A DNA stretch of 10,768 nt. Origin: Gemmatimonadota bacterium (GTDB lineage Bacteria; Gemmatimonadota; Gemmatimonadetes; Gemmatimonadales; GWC2-71-9). The notes below the pieces were generated by a model. It searched no databases. It was not told the origin of the DNA and was given only the letters and a program-made list of their open reading frames with translations. The stretch is from the NCBI GenBank assembly GCA_003221985.1, contig QHUQ01000168.1:1-10768 (forward strand), in the 5' to 3' direction. The position numbers and the translations under genes were made by a program. Shown here one piece after another: positions 6,874 to 10,768 of this stretch; position 1 is the first letter of the stretch; the number at the start of each line of letters is the position of its first letter.

Positions 6874-8602
6874 CATCACGAGCCTCCTGCTCCTCCTCGC
6901 ACTCACGCCACCTCAGCGGTCACTTGCCGCGCAGGAGAAATCGTACTCCATCCAGCGCTTCGATGCGGCCATTCGCGTGAACAAAGATGCGAGCATCGAC
7001 GTCACCGAGACGATCACGGCGCGCTTCGCCGGTTCGTGGAACGGCTTGTACCGCACGATCCCCGTCGAATACCGCACCTCGCAAGGATTGAACTGGACGC
7101 TCGGCGTCGCGTTGCTCGGCGCGCAAGACCAGTCAACGGGACAGAATTTGCGCACGGAGACCAGCCGGCAGCGGCACTACATCAAGTACAAGATCTGGAT
7201 CCCGGGCGCCGCCAACGCGGATCGCACGATCGTCCTCCGCTATCGTGCGATCAACGGCCTGCGCTTCTTCGACGAGCACGACGAGCTGTACTGGAACGTG
7301 ACCGGCGATGAGTGGGAAGTGCCGATCCAGATGGCAACAGCCGAAATCGAGCTGCCGGCGGGTACTCCCGGCATCCGGGCGATCGCGTTCAACGGGGTAT
7401 ACGGGTCCGGCGCACGCGATGCGAGCGTTGCGACTGATGGCAACATGGTCCGCGTCGCGATGCCACACGCGCTCGGCTATCACGAAGGCCTGACAGTCGT
7501 CGTGGGCTGGGATAAGGGTGTCGTCGTTGCACCCTCGGCTGCCGCCCGCGCGGCTGCCACCGTAAGCAGCAACTGGCCGCTGCTCCTGCCCATCCCGGTT
7601 TTCCTGCTCGCGTTCTGGAGCTGGTGGCGACGGGGTCGCGATCCTCGCCGCCGGCCCATCGCGGTCCAGTACGAACCGCCAGCCGGCATGACGCCGGCCG
7701 AGGCGGGCACGTTGCTCGACAACTCCGCGGACATGCGCGACGTCACCGCGACGATGATCGACCTGGCTGTGCGCGGTCAGCTACGCATCGAGGAGCACCA
7801 GAATCCGAAGTTGTTCGGCCTGTTCGGCGGTGGGACGGAGTACTCCTTGCACCGGCTGAAGCCGGTCGCGGGCGACCCTGGTGACGGCATGGCGCCGCAC
7901 GAGAGCAAGGTGTACACGGGAATCTTCCTTGGCCACAGCGAGGTCGTCCCTCTCGCAGAGCTCAAGGACGAGTTCTACAAGCATCTCCCGGGAATTCGCG
8001 ACGCCATCTTCGACGCATTGACCGGCAACGGCTTTTACCGCAACCGACCTGACAAGGTGAAGCAAAACTGGATCGGGGCGGCGGTTGGCATCGGCGTGTT
8101 GGTGGGCGTCGGCGGCACGTATTTCTCGAAGCTCACACTGCTCACCCCGGTCCCGTTCGTCATCGCTGCGGTCGTGTCCGCGCTCATCCTTATTGTCTTC
8201 GCGCAAGTCATGTCGGCTCGGACCGAAGCGGGAGCTCGTGCGCTGGAGCACATTCTGGGATTTGAGGAGTTCCTGCGGCGTGTCGAATCCGAGCAGTTCA
8301 AACGCGTCATCATCGGCCATCCAGAACTGTTCGACAAGTATTTGCCCTTCGCCATGGCCTTCGGTGTGGAGAAGCAGTTCGCACGGGCGTTCGAAGGGAT
8401 CTATACCCAGCCGCCGCAGTGGTACGTCGGACCGAGCATCATCAACTTCAACGTGAGTCACTTCTCGAGCAGCATGTCGCATCTGGGCACGGTGGCGAGT
8501 ACGACGATGTCGTCGTCGCCGCGCAGCTCGAGTGGATCGGGGTTCGGCGGAGGTGGAAGCTCTGGAGGCGGTGGGGGTGGCGGCGGCGGCGGCGCGTTCT
8601 AA
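6860..8602 (+). CDS. DUF2207 (YciQ-like) membrane protein, stand-alone copy B
   Basis: The product has 580 residues from GTG 6860, overlapping the end of copy A by 14 bases. This start gives a clean signal peptide (MAHSNITSLLLLLAL to SLAA|Q, about residues 1-24). The DUF2207 extracytoplasmic domain follows at about 26-225. One membrane helix lies at about 239-254 (PLLLPIPVFLLAF), then comes a cytoplasmic part with RRRPIAVQYEPPAG, two further helices (about 404-421 and 430-450), and a Ser/Gly tail ending with ten Gly and Ala-Phe. The architecture matches copy A without LemA. It lacks the 43-residue insertion and has only one unit of the 13-residue repeat seen in copy A. DUF2207 function is not established; co-occurrence with LemA is known for the family. 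An envelope role is inferred from topology. Confidence 0.88.
   Translation: MAHSNITSLLLLLALTPPQRSLAAQEKSYSIQRFDAAIRVNKDASIDVTETITARFAGSWNGLYRTIPVEYRTSQGLNWTLGVALLGAQDQSTGQNLRTETSRQRHYIKYKIWIPGAANADRTIVLRYRAINGLRFFDEHDELYWNVTGDEWEVPIQMATAEIELPAGTPGIRAIAFNGVYGSGARDASVATDGNMVRVAMPHALGYHEGLTVVVGWDKGVVVAPSAAARAAATVSSNWPLLLPIPVFLLAFWSWWRRGRDPRRRPIAVQYEPPAGMTPAEAGTLLDNSADMRDVTATMIDLAVRGQLRIEEHQNPKLFGLFGGGTEYSLHRLKPVAGDPGDGMAPHESKVYTGIFLGHSEVVPLAELKDEFYKHLPGIRDAIFDALTGNGFYRNRPDKVKQNWIGAAVGIGVLVGVGGTYFSKLTLLTPVPFVIAAVVSALILIVFAQVMSARTEAGARALEHILGFEEFLRRVESEQFKRVIIGHPELFDKYLPFAMAFGVEKQFARAFEGIYTQPPQWYVGPSIINFNVSHFSSSMSHLGTVASTTMSSSPRSSSGSGFGGGGSSGGGGGGGGGGAF
8546..8593 (+). repeat. glycine-rich low-complexity tail, copy B
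   Basis: GGN codons encode GGGGSS and then ten consecutive glycines, closing with Ala-Phe and TAA. The ending is the same as in copy A, but the synonymous codons differ: GGC runs here, mixed GGC/GGG/GGT/GGA in copy A. Identity is therefore kept at protein level and not by recent copying of this part. Confidence 0.88.
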
Positions 8603-8605
8603 AGG
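8601..8605 (+). promoter_or_regulatory. Shine-Dalgarno for DUF5916 gene
   Basis: AAAGG overlaps the TAA stop of copy B and lies nine bases before the ATG at 8615. It is a moderate match with acceptable spacing and supports this start, which is followed directly by a signal peptide. Confidence 0.5.
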
Positions 8606-8614
8606 TATTTCCTC

Positions 8615-10768
8615 ATGAGCTGCCGGATCGCGATTGGCTTGGCTCAGCTCCTAACGTTGGCGCTGCCGCTCGCCGCCGGCGCGCAGAGCCTCCGTGTCCG
8701 GACGGCGACGGGCCGTCTCCGGCTCGACGGCCGTCTGGATGAGCCCGATTGGATGCGCGCCGACTCCCTAACGGACTTCCGCCAGCGTGAGCCTCGCATG
8801 GGAGAGCCTGCGACCGAGCGAACCGTCGTCCGCGTGCTGCGCGATGCCGGCGCCCTCTACGTCGGCATACGGGCGTACGACGGAGCACCGCGTCGCATCC
8901 GCGCCACCCAACTGCGGCGCGACGCCAGCCTGTCGAGCGACGACAATGTCCAGTTCATCATCGACAGCTTCCACGACCGCCGCGGCGCGTTCGTGTTTGG
9001 CACGAACCCGAATGGCGCCCGCTGGGACGCACAGCTGGCCGATCTCGACAACCTCAACGAGAACTGGAATGGCATCTGGGACGTCGCGGTGTCGCGCGAC
9101 GCCACGGGATGGGCGGCCGAGTTCCGGATTCCGTTTCGCACGCTGCGCTTTCGCAACGCGACGGATGTGCGGTTTGGCTTCAACGTGCGCCGTTTCATTC
9201 GGCGCAAGAACGAACAGGATCTCTGGCGCTCCTGGGGTCGCACGGAAGGGTTGTATCAGCTGCTGAGAGCCGGCGAGCTGAGCGACATCGGTGACGTGGG
9301 TCGGGCCCGTGACGTGGAGCTGTATCCCTATGTGCTGAGCCGCGCAATCGAACCGGCACACGACAGCGTCGGCGCGCGCGCGGCGGATGGCTTCGTCGGC
9401 GCCAAGGCGGGGCTCGATGCGAAGCTCGCGGTCTCGCCGACGCTCACGGCGGACGTCACGGCCGGCACCGACTTCGCGCAGGTGGAGGCCGACCAACAGG
9501 TCATTAACCTCACGCGCTTCCCGTTCTTCTTCCCGGAAAAGCGGCAGTTCTTCCTCGAGTCGAGTGGGCAGTTTGACTTCGGCACGGCGGAACGGGCTCA
9601 GGTGTTCTATTCGCGGCGCATCGGATTGGACTCGACCGGCAGCGCTGTCCCCATCGTGGCGGGTGGCCGGCTCTACGGACGTGCCGGCCCGTGGCGCATC
9701 GGCGTTCTCGACGCGCAAACCGGGGGTGAGCGTGCCAATAATGCCGTGGTGCGCATGCAGCATGATCTGCTGGCGCGATCGTACGTCGGGATCATCGGCA
9801 CCCTGCGAACGGCTGCGGGATCCGGTCCCGCGGCAACGGCGGGGTTCGACATGGATTTCCCGCTCATCGTGCACGGGCAGAATCTCGAGCCCAAATTCTG
9901 GATCGCCGGCAGCCGGACGCCCGGCGTAAGCGGTGTCCCGCTCGCCTGGCGACTATCGGCCGACAATCCCAACGATCTCTTCGACAACTTCATCTCGCTG
10001 TATCGCATCGACGCGGGATTCGATCCCGCGCTGGGCTTCGTGCGGCGCACCGGAATCTGGGAGACGACGGGCCACGTCGATTTCATGCCGCGGCCCCATG
10101 CACTCGGCATTCGCCAGCTCGATTTCACGGTGCCCATTCCCAGCTGGGACATCATTGCCGATGCTTCCGGGTCCCTGGGGCGCACCGGCGACTGGCAGAC
10201 GGCATGGTTCGAGTGGCGCGTGTTCGGCGGTGACCGCGACAACGGCGACCATTTCGAGATCAACTATCAGCGCCAGTTCGATGCGCCGCGCGACACGTTC
10301 GAGATGTTCCGGGGCGTGAGTGTGCCGCCGGGGCGATACTGGTGGTCGCGCTACGAGCTGCAGTACGAGACCTCGGCAGCCCACCCACTGAGCATCGGGG
10401 CCTTTGTGAACTGGGGACCCTTCTACGGGGGCCGCAGCGCCGACCTGGAGCTCCAGGGCACGTGGCGCGGCGGTGGCCACGCCATCGTCGGCGTCAACCT
10501 GACGCGCACCGCGGCGCGTCTCCCGGCGCGCGGCTTCACCGCCCTCCAGACCTCGAGTCGCCTCGAGTACGACTTCAATCCTCGCACCAGCCTGCTCGGC
10601 TTCGTCCAGTACACGAACGAAGATCAGCGCGTCGATTTCAACATCCGCTTCCACTGGATTCCGGTGATCGGCGACGATGTGTTCATCGTTTGGAACTCGG
10701 GCTACAGCACCAATCCCGCGACGCGGTATCGATTCCCTGCTACCTCCTCCCTCACGAGGCAACTGAAC
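8615..10768 (+). CDS. CBM9-like / DUF5916 outer-membrane protein, 3'-truncated by window edge
   Basis: The frame is open from ATG 8615 to the last base (718 codons, no stop), and probably only the last few strands are missing. Residues 1-23 are a signal peptide (ALPLAAGA|Q). Residues about 35-215 resemble a family 9 carbohydrate-binding-like domain (LDGRLDEPDW, DDNVQFIIDSF, GWAAEFRIPF). The rest matches DUF5916, including FFFPEKRQFFLESSGQFDFG at 304-323, a strong family signature, followed by alternating aromatic/polar segments expected of an outer-membrane beta-barrel. Proteins of this family are annotated as carbohydrate binding family 9 proteins in Acidobacteriota, Gemmatimonadota and Bacteroidota; their substrates are mostly unknown. 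The gene follows DUF2207 copy B by 12 bases, so co-transcription is likely. No catalytic hydrolase residues could be identified. Confidence 0.87.
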   Translation, partial: MSCRIAIGLAQLLTLALPLAAGAQSLRVRTATGRLRLDGRLDEPDWMRADSLTDFRQREPRMGEPATERTVVRVLRDAGALYVGIRAYDGAPRRIRATQLRRDASLSSDDNVQFIIDSFHDRRGAFVFGTNPNGARWDAQLADLDNLNENWNGIWDVAVSRDATGWAAEFRIPFRTLRFRNATDVRFGFNVRRFIRRKNEQDLWRSWGRTEGLYQLLRAGELSDIGDVGRARDVELYPYVLSRAIEPAHDSVGARAADGFVGAKAGLDAKLAVSPTLTADVTAGTDFAQVEADQQVINLTRFPFFFPEKRQFFLESSGQFDFGTAERAQVFYSRRIGLDSTGSAVPIVAGGRLYGRAGPWRIGVLDAQTGGERANNAVVRMQHDLLARSYVGIIGTLRTAAGSGPAATAGFDMDFPLIVHGQNLEPKFWIAGSRTPGVSGVPLAWRLSADNPNDLFDNFISLYRIDAGFDPALGFVRRTGIWETTGHVDFMPRPHALGIRQLDFTVPIPSWDIIADASGSLGRTGDWQTAWFEWRVFGGDRDNGDHFEINYQRQFDAPRDTFEMFRGVSVPPGRYWWSRYELQYETSAAHPLSIGAFVNWGPFYGGRSADLELQGTWRGGGHAIVGVNLTRTAARLPARGFTALQTSSRLEYDFNPRTSLLGFVQYTNEDQRVDFNIRFHWIPVIGDDVFIVWNSGYSTNPATRYRFPATSSLTRQLN

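Larger units (their letters stand above)
4984..8599 (+). repeat. tandem paralogous duplication of DUF2207 coding region
   Basis: Two homologous segments lie head to tail: about 4984-6870 (in the fusion) and about 6935-8599 (stand-alone copy). They share colinear protein blocks throughout, such as DASIDVTETITARF, KYKIWIPGA, RFFDEHDELYWNVTGD, PAEAGTL, LTPVPF, ARAFEGIY, WYVGPS and the Gly-rich tail. One 38-base stretch is identical at the DNA level (5302-5339 and 7259-7296). The LemA part was not duplicated. Confidence 0.85.

Noticed and set aside
8768..9874. 368-codon open frame on the minus strand
   Set aside because: It is the antisense shadow of the DUF5916 gene, whose + frame carries a signal peptide and the FFPEKR signature. 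No domain is recognisable on the minus strand.
9953..10762. 269-codon minus-strand open frame near the right edge
   Set aside because: It is antisense to the DUF5916 barrel region. Composition and lack of motifs mark it as a codon-bias shadow.

Overview
The window is a GC-rich stretch of about 10.8 kb with every gene on the + strand. There is almost no non-coding DNA: neighbouring genes overlap by 4, 4, 13, 4 and 14 bases or are separated by only 5 and 12 bases. It therefore reads as one continuous co-directional gene string with no visible promoter or terminator. Three features suggest Acidobacteriota (Vicinamibacteria-like) or Gemmatimonadota. They are the DUF3536-type GH57 partner, a CBM9/DUF5916 outer-membrane protein, and several signal peptides ending in Ala|Gln. 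The phylum is an inference and was not tested.

Region 1 (1-2518) holds two translationally coupled alpha-glucan genes. The first is the C-terminal end of a DUF3536 protein, normally fused behind a GH57 domain. The second is a complete GH57 4-alpha-glucanotransferase/alpha-amylase-type enzyme (GH57 + DUF1925 + DUF1926).

Region 2 (2515-4384) is a compact methionine-salvage block, mtnB-mtnD-mtnC. It encodes the dehydratase, acireductone dioxygenase and enolase-phosphatase, three consecutive steps from 5-methylthioribulose-1-phosphate to the 2-oxo precursor of methionine. mtnC appears to lack a standard start codon and probably starts at a CTG overlapping the mtnD stop. mtnA, mtnK and mtnP are not in the window.

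Region 3 (4390-8602) is the most unusual part. A LemA domain is joined in one uninterrupted reading frame to a DUF2207 (YciQ-like) membrane protein. A second, stand-alone DUF2207 paralogue with its own signal peptide follows. Both copies end in a poly-glycine tail closing with Ala-Phe. The Gly-rich tail of the first copy also carries the Shine-Dalgarno sequence and GTG start of the second. The copies differ by a 39-base internal tandem duplication and a roughly 43-residue insertion in the first copy, yet share a 38-base stretch that is identical at every position.

Region 4 (8615-10768) is a nearly complete CBM9/DUF5916 outer-membrane beta-barrel-type protein that runs off the end of the window.

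The sequence supports co-transcription. A shared function linking glucan processing, methionine salvage and the LemA/DUF2207 envelope module is speculative. No RNA genes, CRISPR arrays, insertion sequences or attachment sites were seen.
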